Below are positions 1-8,101 of a stretch of DNA of 48,251 nt, in pieces. Each line of letters begins with the position of its first letter. Position 1 is the stretch's first letter. The notes below the pieces were generated by a model. That model made no database searches and was not told the DNA's origin. It was given only the letters and a program-made list of their open reading frames with translations. Source of the stretch: Candidatus Adlerbacteria bacterium (lineage in GTDB: Bacteria; Patescibacteriota; Minisyncoccia; Phycocordibacterales; SBAW01); assembly GCA_003135635.1 (NCBI GenBank), contig PLCJ01000003.1:117087-165337 (forward strand). Direction: 5' to 3'. The translations under genes and the position numbers were made by a program.

Positions 1-3000
1 TTGAGTTACGTCACCTCCTGCAGAAGCAGCACCACCCGCGTGTTTGATGTTCATAGTGAGTTGTGTTCCTGGCTCACCAATTGCCTGAGCAGCGATAGTG
101 CCAACCGCTTCACCAAGACCCACGAGTTTCATAGTGCCAAGATCAACACCGTAGCAATGTGCACAGATACCCTTGCGTGACTTACAACCTATGGGTGAGC
201 GTACATATACACTCTCAATTCCTGTATCTTCAATATGTTTTGCATCTTTTTTTGTTAAGAAGTAGCCTTTCCGATACTCAACGTTGCCTTGGATTTCTAT
301 GTCAGCTGCTAAGTATCTGCCATCGATATTTTTCGCAAGAAAAGTACCTATGCCAGAAGCGCTTTCACGATGGATCGTTAGACCCACCTTAGTGCCACAC
401 TCTTCCCCATCAATAACAATATCCTGTGCTACATCAAAGAGACGGCGCGTAAGATAGCCCGCCTTTGCCGTGGAAAGAGCGGTTGAAGCAAGACCTGAGC
501 GAGAACCGTGCGTCGTCGTAAAATATTCAATAGGCGACAACCCCTCTTTCATTGACTTGGTTACCGGAAGCTCAATAGTCTCCCCCGTGGGCGAGGCAAT
601 AAGTCCTTTCATACCAACCATCTGGGTCATCTGCGAGAGAGAACCACGAGCACCAGAAAGTAACATATCAGATACAGGACCATCAACCGGCAGCGTAAGG
701 GGAATAAGCTTTTCAACATCAGATTTAGCAGCATGCCAAACTTCTATATTCATCCGATAGCGTTCCTCTTCGGAAAGGAGACCATTCTGCCAGTGAGTGA
801 CAATCTCATCTGATTTCTTCTGAGCTGCAGTTACAATCGCCTCTTTTTCTTTTGGAATACGAATGTCGTCAAGCGACCAAGTGATACCAGATTGAGTCAC
901 GTATCGAAAACCGAAGTTTTTAATACGATCCATGATGTCAGGCAGTTTATCGAGGCCATAGCGCGCAATAAGATCATCTACGAGCTTGGCAAGGCTCTTT
1001 TTGGTTATGGGTTGGTTGATGAAAGGATAATCTCCTGGAAAAACGGTGTTAAAAAGCAATCGTCCGACGGTTGTGTCAAACAAGGATCCACCGAATTGGG
1101 CATATTTTTCCTTTTCAGATGGCATAACTTTTATCTTTGCTTGAAAACCAACCTTGCCATAGTCGTATGCGAGAATTGCTGCATTGGGACTTGGGAATGC
1201 AAGACCTTCACCCTTAGCGCCCGGCATTTCTTTCGTCATCCAATAAGAGCCAAGAAGAATATCCAGAAGCTTTGACACCACAACAGGTTCGCCATCTCCT
1301 GGCTTAAGGATGTTTTTCGGTGCTGCCATAATTTCACGCGCTTCTACTTGTGCTTCAGGAGATAGGGGTACGTGTACTGCCATCTGATCACCATCAAAAT
1401 CAGCGTTAAATGCGGGACACACGAGAGGGTGTAGTTGGATAGCGTTTCCTTCGATGAGGATAGGTTGAAATGCTTGAATACCAAGACGGTGGAGTGTAGG
1501 TGCACGGTTAAGAAGTACATACTTGTCTCTGATCACTTCTTCAAGAATAGCCCATACCTCCGGGACACCTTCATCAATCAGGCGGCCTGCACCACGAATA
1601 TTGTAAGCTAATTCCTTCTCAAGAAGTTTTCCAATAACGAATGGACGGAAGAGCTCAAGCGCCATGTGCTTTGGGAGCCCACATTGATTAAGCTTGAGCT
1701 CTGGGCCAACGACAATGACTGAGCGACCTGAGTAATCAACTCGCTTACCAAGTAAATTCTGACGGAAAAGACCATGTTTACCTTTGAGATTATCGGCAAG
1801 AGACTTGAGAGGTCTTGAACGAGCTTGTGTTGTGGCAGAATATGCTGCACCGCCATGGCGGATGGAGTTATCAATAAGTGCATCAACTGCCTCCTGCAGA
1901 ATACGTTTCTCATTGCGCAAAATGACGTCGGGTGCATGAATTTCAAGCAGTTTTTTGAGACGATTGTTGCGATTAATAACTCGCCTATACAAATCGTTCA
2001 CATCGGAAGTAGCATGGCGTCCACCATCAAGCGCAACCATAGGACGCAAACCCGGGGGAATGATAGGAATACGAGTGAGAAACATCCACTCGGGTCTCAC
2101 ATTTGCACGGATCATGCCACGCAATACTGAAAGCCGCTTGTTGGACTTTTCTCGCTCTGCCGCACCTACCTTTGGAAGAGCATCGGCTACAGTGTTTGCA
2201 AGTTTCACAAGATCAAGTCCGCGGCATAGGTTATATACCGCTTCCGCGCCAATACCCGCCTCAAACATCGCACCATACTTTAACCAAAAGCGATGATATT
2301 TTGGCTCATCAAGCACCGTACCCACGGCAATGGAATCAATATCGCGCTTTGCTTCCAGAAAAAGCTCTTTTATTTTATCTTTGGATTTTTCATCTTGAAG
2401 ATTTTTGAGCTTGGCTTTGTATTCAGTCTCAAGCTCAGAAATAATGCGCTCTTTCTCCGCCTTATGAACAACCGTAATAATGTACCCTGCAAAATATACA
2501 ACTTTTTCAAGATCACTCGCTGAAATACCGAGAATTAAGGAAAGATGCGATGGGATGGAGCGCAAAAACCATACATGCGCCACGGGTACTGCGAGATCGA
2601 CATGACCCATCCGTTCCCGACGCACAATAGCCCGAGTGATTTCAACACCACATTTCTCGCATACGATACCTTTGTAACGAATGCCGCGGTATTTGCCGCA
2701 ATAACATTCATAATCCCGTTCTGGACCAAAAATCTTTTCATCAAATAGAGAATTTTTTTCTGGTCTCTGGGTTCGATAGTTGATAGTCTCCGGTTTGGTA
2801 ACTTCACCATGCGACCATTGAAAAATTTTATCTGGGCTTGCTGGTCTAATACGAATGGAGTCAAAATCTGCCGTTTCCGCTCCTAATGTTTTACCTATAC
2901 TTCGCACCGGCTCTGCATTTCGCATAAGCTCGACATCAAGAGCCAGCCCCCGTAAGGTATGGAGCAAAACATTAAATGATGCAGGCGCGTAATGGTGGCT

Positions 3001-6000
3001 AATACGCTCACCACGAACGATAGCGTCAAAGGCTGCTGAGCGACCCATGATGTCGTCCGACTTTATGGTAAGCATTTCACGCAACGTATAAGCCGCACCA
3101 TAGCCCAATAGCGCCCATACTTCCATTTCACCAAATCTTTGACCGCCTCCTTGTGCTTTACCGCCAAGTGGCTGCTGAGTAATGAGCGAATAGGGACCAA
3201 TGGAACGCATGTGGATTTTATCCTCCACCATGTGATGAAGCTTAAGGATGTACATATATCCCACCGCAATATCCTGCTCAAATTGTTCGCCTGTGCGGCC
3301 GTCATAGAGTTTCATTTTCCCTGTTTCGCTGAAGCCTGCTTTCTTTAGCTCTTCCCGAATTTCTCCTTCTGTAGCACCAGCAAAGGGCGGACAGATTGCT
3401 TGATAGTTAAGAGTATTAGCGGCTAGCCCAAGATGAAGCTCGAGGATTTGACCGAGATTCATACGAGAAGGCACTCCTAGTGGAGTTAGAATAAGATCAA
3501 TTGGATGACCGTCGGCGGTATAGGGCATATCCTCTTCAGGAAGGATACGAGAAATAACACCCTTATTGCCGTGGCGACCAGCAAGTTTGTCCCCAACGGA
3601 AACTGCACGTAGTTGTGCGATTTCAATATGAATGCGCTTGATGATGCCGCTCTCCAGTTGGTGCCCTGCCTCACGAGAAAAAATCTTAATACCGATGATA
3701 CGACCGCGTTTGTCATTTTCCATCCGCAAGCTGGAATCTTTCACATCCCGCGCCTTATCTCCAAAGATAGAACGGAGTAATCGTTCTTCGGGCGTTAATT
3801 GGGTTTCTCCTTTTGGAGTAATTTTGCCTACAAGAATATCGCCCGGACGTACTTCTGAGCCAACACGGATAATCCCATCTTCGTCGAGGTTGCGGAGTTT
3901 TGCTTCAGATACATTCGGAATATCATGGGTAGTAACTTCGGGACCAAGTTTGGTATCACGCACATTGCAAACAAATTCTTCGATATGAATGGAAGAGAAT
4001 TTGCTGTCTTTAACTAGACGCTCAGAAATAACGATGGCGTCTTCATAATTAGCCCCTGACCAGCACATAAAAGCAGTGAGCACATTTTGGCCAAGTGCAA
4101 GCTGTCCCCCCTCAGTCGAGGATACATCTGCCAGGAGGCTGCCTTTTTTTACCTTATCCCCCAAAGATACAATCGGTCGCTGATGAAAACTTGTAAAACC
4201 ATTAGTACGAACAAAATTAACAAGAGAATATTCCAGTTCTTTTCCTTTTTCATTTTTAACCTTGATGTGTTTCCCATCGACTGCCGTGATGATCCCTGCC
4301 TCTTTTGCAACAACAAGCCGACCGGTATCCTTTGCCGCACGCGATTCCATACCGGTAGCAACAAGTGGCACCTCGGGCATAATGCAAGGTGTTGCCTGTT
4401 TTTGCATGTTTGAACCCATAAGCGAGCGGTTTGCATCGTCATGTTCCAAAAATGGGATCATGCATGTTGCCACTGAAAACGGCTGCTCAGCCGCGATATC
4501 GATGTAGCTCACCTCATTTCTTGGTACACGCATGGGAGAACCATCCAGCCGTACCTCTATCATCTCTTCCGCTAAAGTACCGTTCTCAATACGAGTGGCG
4601 CCGTGAGCGATTTTTTCTTTTTCTTCTTCTGCAGCATTAAGATATACGATGTCATTGGTCACTGTACTGTTCACTACTTTTGCATATGGAGTCTCGATCA
4701 TCCCAAATTCATTGAGTCGAGCAAATGTAGTGAGGCGAAGAATAAGGCCGATATTTGGGCCTTCTGGCGTATGGATGGGGCATAACCGCCCGTAGTGGGA
4801 AGGATGCACATCGCGCACTTCAAACCCTGCACGCTCACGAGTAAGACCCCCGGGGCCAAGTGCGGACATGGTACGCAAATGTTCAAGTTCCTCCAGTGCA
4901 TTCGTTTGTTGCATGAATTGAGAAAGTTGATTCGTGGTGAAAAACTCCTTGATACGTGCTTGAAACGGACGCGGGTTTACGAACTGGACAGGCAGTGTTG
5001 CCTCCGCATCAATCGTTGACATACGATCTTGAATATTCCGCTTCATGTGAGTAAGACCAACACGCAATCGTTGCTGAAGTGTCTCGCCAACACAACGCAC
5101 TCGACGAGAACCAAGGTGGTCAATATTATCCCCAAGTCCCTCAGGATCATTTTCAAGCTTGAGCATGTGCTCAATAACTGTCACGAGGTCATCAAGCGAG
5201 AGAGTTTTGCGCTTTAGCTCTTTTTCATCCAAAGACTTGCCAAAACGTTGATTAAAGCGGAATCGGCCAACGCGAGAAAGGTCGTATCGTTCCTCACTAA
5301 ATAATGAATTAATGTATTCTTTAGCATTTTGGGCAGTTGCGAGATCTCCATCTCGAAGATGTTTGTGGATTTCTATATACGCTTCCTCTACGGTCTTGGC
5401 AGGATCCTTCTCAAGTACCCTTTCTGCCCATTTTTTACCTACATCGGTGCGAGCGAAGAGCGATTTTATATCGCTGTCATATTGGGCACCCATCACTCGT
5501 AGGAGCGACACTGCAGGGAACTTTCGTTTACGATCGATACGAATTGAAATATCTCCGGTTCCTTCTGCTTCAAGCTCAATCCATGCGCCGCGTACCGGAA
5601 TAATTTTTGCTCCAAAATGTTGCTTACCCTTGACTTCTTCTGCAGTAAAGAAAACCCCATAGGAACGCGCAAGCTGCGGTACGATAACGCGCTCAACTCC
5701 GTTAATAATAAAAGTGCCGTGCTCAGTCATGATCGGTAAATCAGCAAGAAAGATTTCTTGCTCTTTTTCTTCATTCCGAGTTTTGTTCTTCAAACGAACT
5801 ACCGCGCGCACGGGTGCATCAAGTGTCAGCTTCTGCGCCTTGGCATAATGCTCATCATATTTCGGCTCGCCTATTTCTATCTTCAGAAATTCAAGTTCAA
5901 ATTTTTTTCCTGAATAATCCTTGATGGGAGTAAACTCTTTAAACGTCTCTCTGAATCCTTCCTTAAGGAGCCACGCAAATGAATCAACCTGGGCAGCAAC

Positions 6001-6060
6001 CAGGTTTGGAACCTCAACTCGAGAGGCGCGAAAACGACTAAAGAACTTTTGTTCACGCAT
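1..6060 (-). CDS. rpoBC: RpoB-RpoC fusion: RNA polymerase beta and beta' subunits in one frame (3' end beyond window)
   Basis: Catalytic core of RNA polymerase. The ATG at 6060 (MREQKFFSRF) is preceded by an in-frame stop about 27 bases upstream. The frame then stays open for 2,020 codons to the window edge. Residues 1-1045 align to RpoB: rifampicin region near 378-405, then GPGGLTRERAGFEVRDVHP, and the RpoB end signature FNVLL at 1029-1033. Residues about 1046-1065 are a linker. From about 1066 (FDSIRIRPASPDKI) it is RpoC: first zinc site (YECYCGKY...CEKCG), catalytic NADFDGD, second zinc site (IGCKSRKGICAHCYG), and GEPGTQLTMNIKHAGGAAS at the edge. No stop or frameshift lies between the halves. 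An ATG at 2923-2925 in the linker is the only obvious place for separate RpoC initiation. The end of the jaw and the C-terminus are missing. rplJ-rplL is not upstream; trmD is. Confidence 0.96.
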   Translation of the reverse strand, partial: MREQKFFSRFRASRVEVPNLVAAQVDSFAWLLKEGFRETFKEFTPIKDYSGKKFELEFLKIEIGEPKYDEHYAKAQKLTLDAPVRAVVRLKNKTRNEEKEQEIFLADLPIMTEHGTFIINGVERVIVPQLARSYGVFFTAEEVKGKQHFGAKIIPVRGAWIELEAEGTGDISIRIDRKRKFPAVSLLRVMGAQYDSDIKSLFARTDVGKKWAERVLEKDPAKTVEEAYIEIHKHLRDGDLATAQNAKEYINSLFSEERYDLSRVGRFRFNQRFGKSLDEKELKRKTLSLDDLVTVIEHMLKLENDPEGLGDNIDHLGSRRVRCVGETLQQRLRVGLTHMKRNIQDRMSTIDAEATLPVQFVNPRPFQARIKEFFTTNQLSQFMQQTNALEELEHLRTMSALGPGGLTRERAGFEVRDVHPSHYGRLCPIHTPEGPNIGLILRLTTFARLNEFGMIETPYAKVVNSTVTNDIVYLNAAEEEKEKIAHGATRIENGTLAEEMIEVRLDGSPMRVPRNEVSYIDIAAEQPFSVATCMIPFLEHDDANRSLMGSNMQKQATPCIMPEVPLVATGMESRAAKDTGRLVVAKEAGIITAVDGKHIKVKNEKGKELEYSLVNFVRTNGFTSFHQRPIVSLGDKVKKGSLLADVSSTEGGQLALGQNVLTAFMCWSGANYEDAIVISERLVKDSKFSSIHIEEFVCNVRDTKLGPEVTTHDIPNVSEAKLRNLDEDGIIRVGSEVRPGDILVGKITPKGETQLTPEERLLRSIFGDKARDVKDSSLRMENDKRGRIIGIKIFSREAGHQLESGIIKRIHIEIAQLRAVSVGDKLAGRHGNKGVISRILPEEDMPYTADGHPIDLILTPLGVPSRMNLGQILELHLGLAANTLNYQAICPPFAGATEGEIREELKKAGFSETGKMKLYDGRTGEQFEQDIAVGYMYILKLHHMVEDKIHMRSIGPYSLITQQPLGGKAQGGGQRFGEMEVWALLGYGAAYTLREMLTIKSDDIMGRSAAFDAIVRGERISHHYAPASFNVLLHTLRGLALDVELMRNAEPVRSIGKTLGAETADFDSIRIRPASPDKIFQWSHGEVTKPETINYRTQRPEKNSLFDEKIFGPERDYECYCGKYRGIRYKGIVCEKCGVEITRAIVRRERMGHVDLAVPVAHVWFLRSIPSHLSLILGISASDLEKVVYFAGYIITVVHKAEKERIISELETEYKAKLKNLQDEKSKDKIKELFLEAKRDIDSIAVGTVLDEPKYHRFWLKYGAMFEAGIGAEAVYNLCRGLDLVKLANTVADALPKVGAAEREKSNKRLSVLRGMIRANVRPEWMFLTRIPIIPPGLRPMVALDGGRHATSDVNDLYRRVINRNNRLKKLLEIHAPDVILRNEKRILQEAVDALIDNSIRHGGAAYSATTQARSRPLKSLADNLKGKHGLFRQNLLGKRVDYSGRSVIVVGPELKLNQCGLPKHMALELFRPFVIGKLLEKELAYNIRGAGRLIDEGVPEVWAILEEVIRDKYVLLNRAPTLHRLGIQAFQPILIEGNAIQLHPLVCPAFNADFDGDQMAVHVPLSPEAQVEAREIMAAPKNILKPGDGEPVVVSKLLDILLGSYWMTKEMPGAKGEGLAFPSPNAAILAYDYGKVGFQAKIKVMPSEKEKYAQFGGSLFDTTVGRLLFNTVFPGDYPFINQPITKKSLAKLVDDLIARYGLDKLPDIMDRIKNFGFRYVTQSGITWSLDDIRIPKEKEAIVTAAQKKSDEIVTHWQNGLLSEEERYRMNIEVWHAAKSDVEKLIPLTLPVDGPVSDMLLSGARGSLSQMTQMVGMKGLIASPTGETIELPVTKSMKEGLSPIEYFTTTHGSRSGLASTALSTAKAGYLTRRLFDVAQDIVIDGEECGTKVGLTIHRESASGIGTFLAKNIDGRYLAADIEIQGNVEYRKGYFLTKKDAKHIEDTGIESVYVRSPIGCKSRKGICAHCYGVDLGTMKLVGLGEAVGTIAAQAIGEPGTQLTMNIKHAGGAASAGGDVTQ

Positions 6061-6316
6061 ACGGTTATAAATTGTAGTAAGCGATTAAAAAACGCATAGA
6101 ACACCATTAACCGTTAAAGGCTCAAATACTTTCGCCATTGCCACAGCAGGGGGTGTATATATAAACAAAAAATAGCCAGCGCAGAAAACGCCTCCCCGCT
6201 TAGTCTTTTCCCTAAGCTCAGATGGCCCTTTTGTTTTATTTCTTTTCTACAGTTTTGAAACCCCGCTCTCAAAACTCACTCTGTCTGCTTTTGGCAGATA
6301 TCTTGCACTGGTTTCA
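6061..6316 (-). promoter_or_regulatory. Structured 5' leader of rpoBC with terminator-like hairpin
   Basis: About 255 bases separate the predicted start of transcription from the rpoBC ATG, and no ORF of note lies here. Read on the minus strand, the RNA begins with TTGAAACC (6310-6317), which can pair with GGTTTCAA (6255-6262). Inside that helix is a 5-bp hairpin with arms 6294-6298 and 6284-6288. Further down, AGGGCCA (6223-6229) can pair with TGGCT (6174-6178) around an inner hairpin (arms 6212-6217 and 6198-6203). A run of six U follows at 6167-6172. The last part looks like an intrinsic terminator or attenuator. The other strand has no gene to terminate here. Pairings were found by eye; no ligand or protein is identified. 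Confidence 0.5.
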
Positions 6317-6322
6317 AGTATG

Positions 6323-6352
6323 AATATAGCACCCTTGAACTCTTGAAGTCAA
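6323..6352 (-). promoter_or_regulatory. rpoBC promoter
   Basis: Minus-strand TTGACT (6347-6352) and TATATT (6323-6328) are separated by 18 bases, immediately downstream of the trmD stop at 6365. This gives rpoBC its own sigma70-type promoter with an expected start near 6316. Confidence 0.65.
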
Positions 6353-6364
6353 GCCTTATCCACA

Positions 6365-7072
6365 TTAACGTAATGGGTGTCTCCTTTTGAGCTTCCATGC
6401 CTCTATTTTTCCTCGATCGCCGGAAAGGAGGATTTTTGGTACACGGTAGATATAGCCCTCACAGGCAATAACCTCGGGTCGAGTATATGTTTCCCTTGAA
6501 GATACACGATTCTCTTCTACGGATTCAAACTTCCCCAAAACGCCGGGTAGCTGCCGTGCTGTGGCGTCCATAATGGCAAGTGCAGGTATTTCGCCTCCAG
6601 TTAAAATGTAGGGTCCAATAGAGATCTCTTCCGCCTTGAGAATTTTCTTCACCCGAGCATCTATACCTTCATATCGACCACAAATAATAATTATATTTTT
6701 GTGCCTGGAGAGCTTCTTGGCATATAGGTTAGTAAGAGATTTTCCACCCGCTGCAGTAACAATAATCTTTACTCTACCGAACTTTTTTTTAGCATTTTGA
6801 TATGAGGATGTTTTCTGTTTTCGTAAATGGGCATTGATTTTTTTTTGTATCTTTTTAACCGCATGAATAATCGGCTCAGCTTGTAACACCATTCCGGGGC
6901 CGCCGCCATAGGGTCGTTCATCTACTTTGCCCCACTTATTGTTGCGTACAAAATCACGAAGCTGATAGGTTTTAACCGAAATCTTTTTTTCTTTTTGAGC
7001 TCGGCCAAGCACAGAAGCATGAGTATATTCATCTATAACTTCAGGAAAGAGTGTAATGATGTGGAAATTCAT
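6365..7072 (-). CDS. trmD: tRNA (guanine37-N1)-methyltransferase TrmD
   Basis: Methylates N1 of G37 next to the anticodon using S-adenosylmethionine, which prevents +1 frameshifting. It belongs to the SPOUT (trefoil-knot) family. At 235 residues it is of normal length. Visible motifs: start MNFHIITLFP, GGGPGMV at 56-62, CGRYEGID at 131-138 and SIGPYILTGGE at 151-161, which form the knot and cofactor pocket. Residues 74-100 form a lysine-rich insertion. AGGAG lies about 12 bases before the ATG. The upstream genes rpsP and khpA form the usual rpsP-KH-trmD cluster; rimM, often found there, is absent from this stretch. Confidence 0.95.
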   Translation of the reverse strand: MNFHIITLFPEVIDEYTHASVLGRAQKEKKISVKTYQLRDFVRNNKWGKVDERPYGGGPGMVLQAEPIIHAVKKIQKKINAHLRKQKTSSYQNAKKKFGRVKIIVTAAGGKSLTNLYAKKLSRHKNIIIICGRYEGIDARVKKILKAEEISIGPYILTGGEIPALAIMDATARQLPGVLGKFESVEENRVSSRETYTRPEVIACEGYIYRVPKILLSGDRGKIEAWKLKRRHPLR

Positions 7073-7192
7073 AGTATGAAAAGACTCCTATCATCTAGAG
7101 GATTATTTCTGTGCGGTTATTCTATCTTGACTCCTCATAAGTCCACGCTTTGTGAGAAATGCTTGCGAGAAGATTTTTTTATTTTTATTCCT

Positions 7193-7546
7193 TTATAGTC
7201 GGAGATCTTCCATCGCCTCATCGACGGATTTCATCGCATGAGGAGGAGGTGTTTCGTGAGAGCCATCCCAACCTGTATCCGCACTGCCGCGACTGCTGCC
7301 CACGGGCTCCTTGATTTTAAGGTTTACGCGCGCATTGTGCTTCATACCTACTACTCGCAAAAGCGTACGAATCGCTTTAGCAGTATTGCCAGAACGGCCA
7401 ATGACTTTGCCCATATCTTCCGGATTAAGATCAAGAGTAAGCAGTACCCCCATCTCATCTACCACGCGGTTTATCTTTACATCCTCTGGATGTTCAACCA
7501 ATCCCTTCACTACAAACTCTAGAAACTCCTCATCTCTCTCTGCCAT
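7193..7546 (-). CDS. khpA: KH-domain RNA-binding protein KhpA
   Basis: Small RNA-binding protein, usually encoded between rpsP and trmD, linked in other bacteria to cell-division and sRNA/mRNA regulation. The single KH domain covers about residues 1-80, with the GxxG loop in GKVIGRSGNTAKAIRTLL (I49-G53 core). Residues 81-117 are an extra Gly/Ser/Pro-rich then acidic tail not typical of the roughly 76-residue family members. The gene starts about 44 bases after the end of rpsP. About 120 bases without a gene separate it from trmD; nothing else is recognisable there. Confidence 0.9.
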   Translation of the reverse strand: MAERDEEFLEFVVKGLVEHPEDVKINRVVDEMGVLLTLDLNPEDMGKVIGRSGNTAKAIRTLLRVVGMKHNARVNLKIKEPVGSSRGSADTGWDGSHETPPPHAMKSVDEAMEDLRL

Positions 7547-7590
7547 TGCAGTATATTTAATTGATTAAAACTAAACGCACTTACTGTATT

Positions 7591-8016
7591 TTATCCTACC
7601 ACCTCTTCTGGAGCAACTTCACTTTTTTCTTGAAGCTCTTTCTCATTTGAAGCCTTTGGTGAATGAGTTGAATCTTCTTGAGATACTTTTGTATCTCCTG
7701 TAAGGACTTCTTGAGTGTTTTGGCTTTCCGTTACCCTCGTTTGAGGAGTCTTCTTTGGAAGAACGTTTATTTTCTTTGCATCAATGATCTTCTTAGAAAC
7801 TAAAAGATTGTGCACGGTGTCAGAAACGGTCGCACCATGCAACATCCAATGCTTGATGCGCTCGCCCTTAAGTTCAGTACGATCAACACGAGCATCGTAG
7901 AAACCGACCATCTCAAGATAGTTTCCGGTCTTCGGTTTCTTTTTGGAATCAACGACAATTACTCGAAATGAGGGATCGTTTTTCCGGCCATGTCGCTGCA
8001 GTCGTATAGTAATCAT
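7591..8016 (-). CDS. rpsP: 30S ribosomal protein S16
   Basis: Component of the small ribosomal subunit, needed for assembly of its 5' domain. MITIRLQRHGRKNDPSFRVIVVDS is the classic N-terminus, so the ATG at 8014-8016 is used; an upstream in-frame extension is rejected. The S16 fold takes up about the first 80 residues. The remaining 60 or so (to 141) are a low-complexity Ser/Thr/Glu/Lys-rich extension, longer than in most bacteria. First gene of the rpsP-khpA-trmD unit, with a promoter at 8048-8076. Confidence 0.95.
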   Translation of the reverse strand: MITIRLQRHGRKNDPSFRVIVVDSKKKPKTGNYLEMVGFYDARVDRTELKGERIKHWMLHGATVSDTVHNLLVSKKIIDAKKINVLPKKTPQTRVTESQNTQEVLTGDTKVSQEDSTHSPKASNEKELQEKSEVAPEEVVG

Positions 8017-8047
8017 ATTTTGAAAAATGTCCCCAAGGGCAACGCAG

Positions 8048-8076
8048 ACTGTAGCAGGCAACTGGCAATACGTCAA
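8048..8076 (-). promoter_or_regulatory. rpsP promoter
   Basis: Minus-strand TTGACG (8071-8076) and TACAGT (8048-8053) with an ideal 17-base spacer. The predicted start near 8041 gives a leader of about 25 bases. It overlaps the divergent rnr promoter region. Confidence 0.65.
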
Positions 8077-8091
8077 TCTCCGCGGTATAGT
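8062..8091 (+). promoter_or_regulatory. Candidate rnr promoter
   Basis: Plus-strand CTGGCA (8062-8067), an 18-base spacer and TATAGT (8086-8091), 10 bases before the ATG at 8102. Transcription would start only a few bases before the start codon. Confidence 0.45.
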
Positions 8092-8101
8092 ACACGCGTT
8101 T

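Noticed and set aside
1-6060. Treating rpoC as a separate gene starting at the internal ATG (2925)
   Set aside because: No stop precedes it, no Shine-Dalgarno or -10 element was seen there, and the RpoB frame continues through it; kept only as a caveat.
7150-7192. T-rich stretch after an inverted sequence on the plus strand, looking like a terminator
   Set aside because: No plus-strand gene lies upstream, and the pairing is imperfect.
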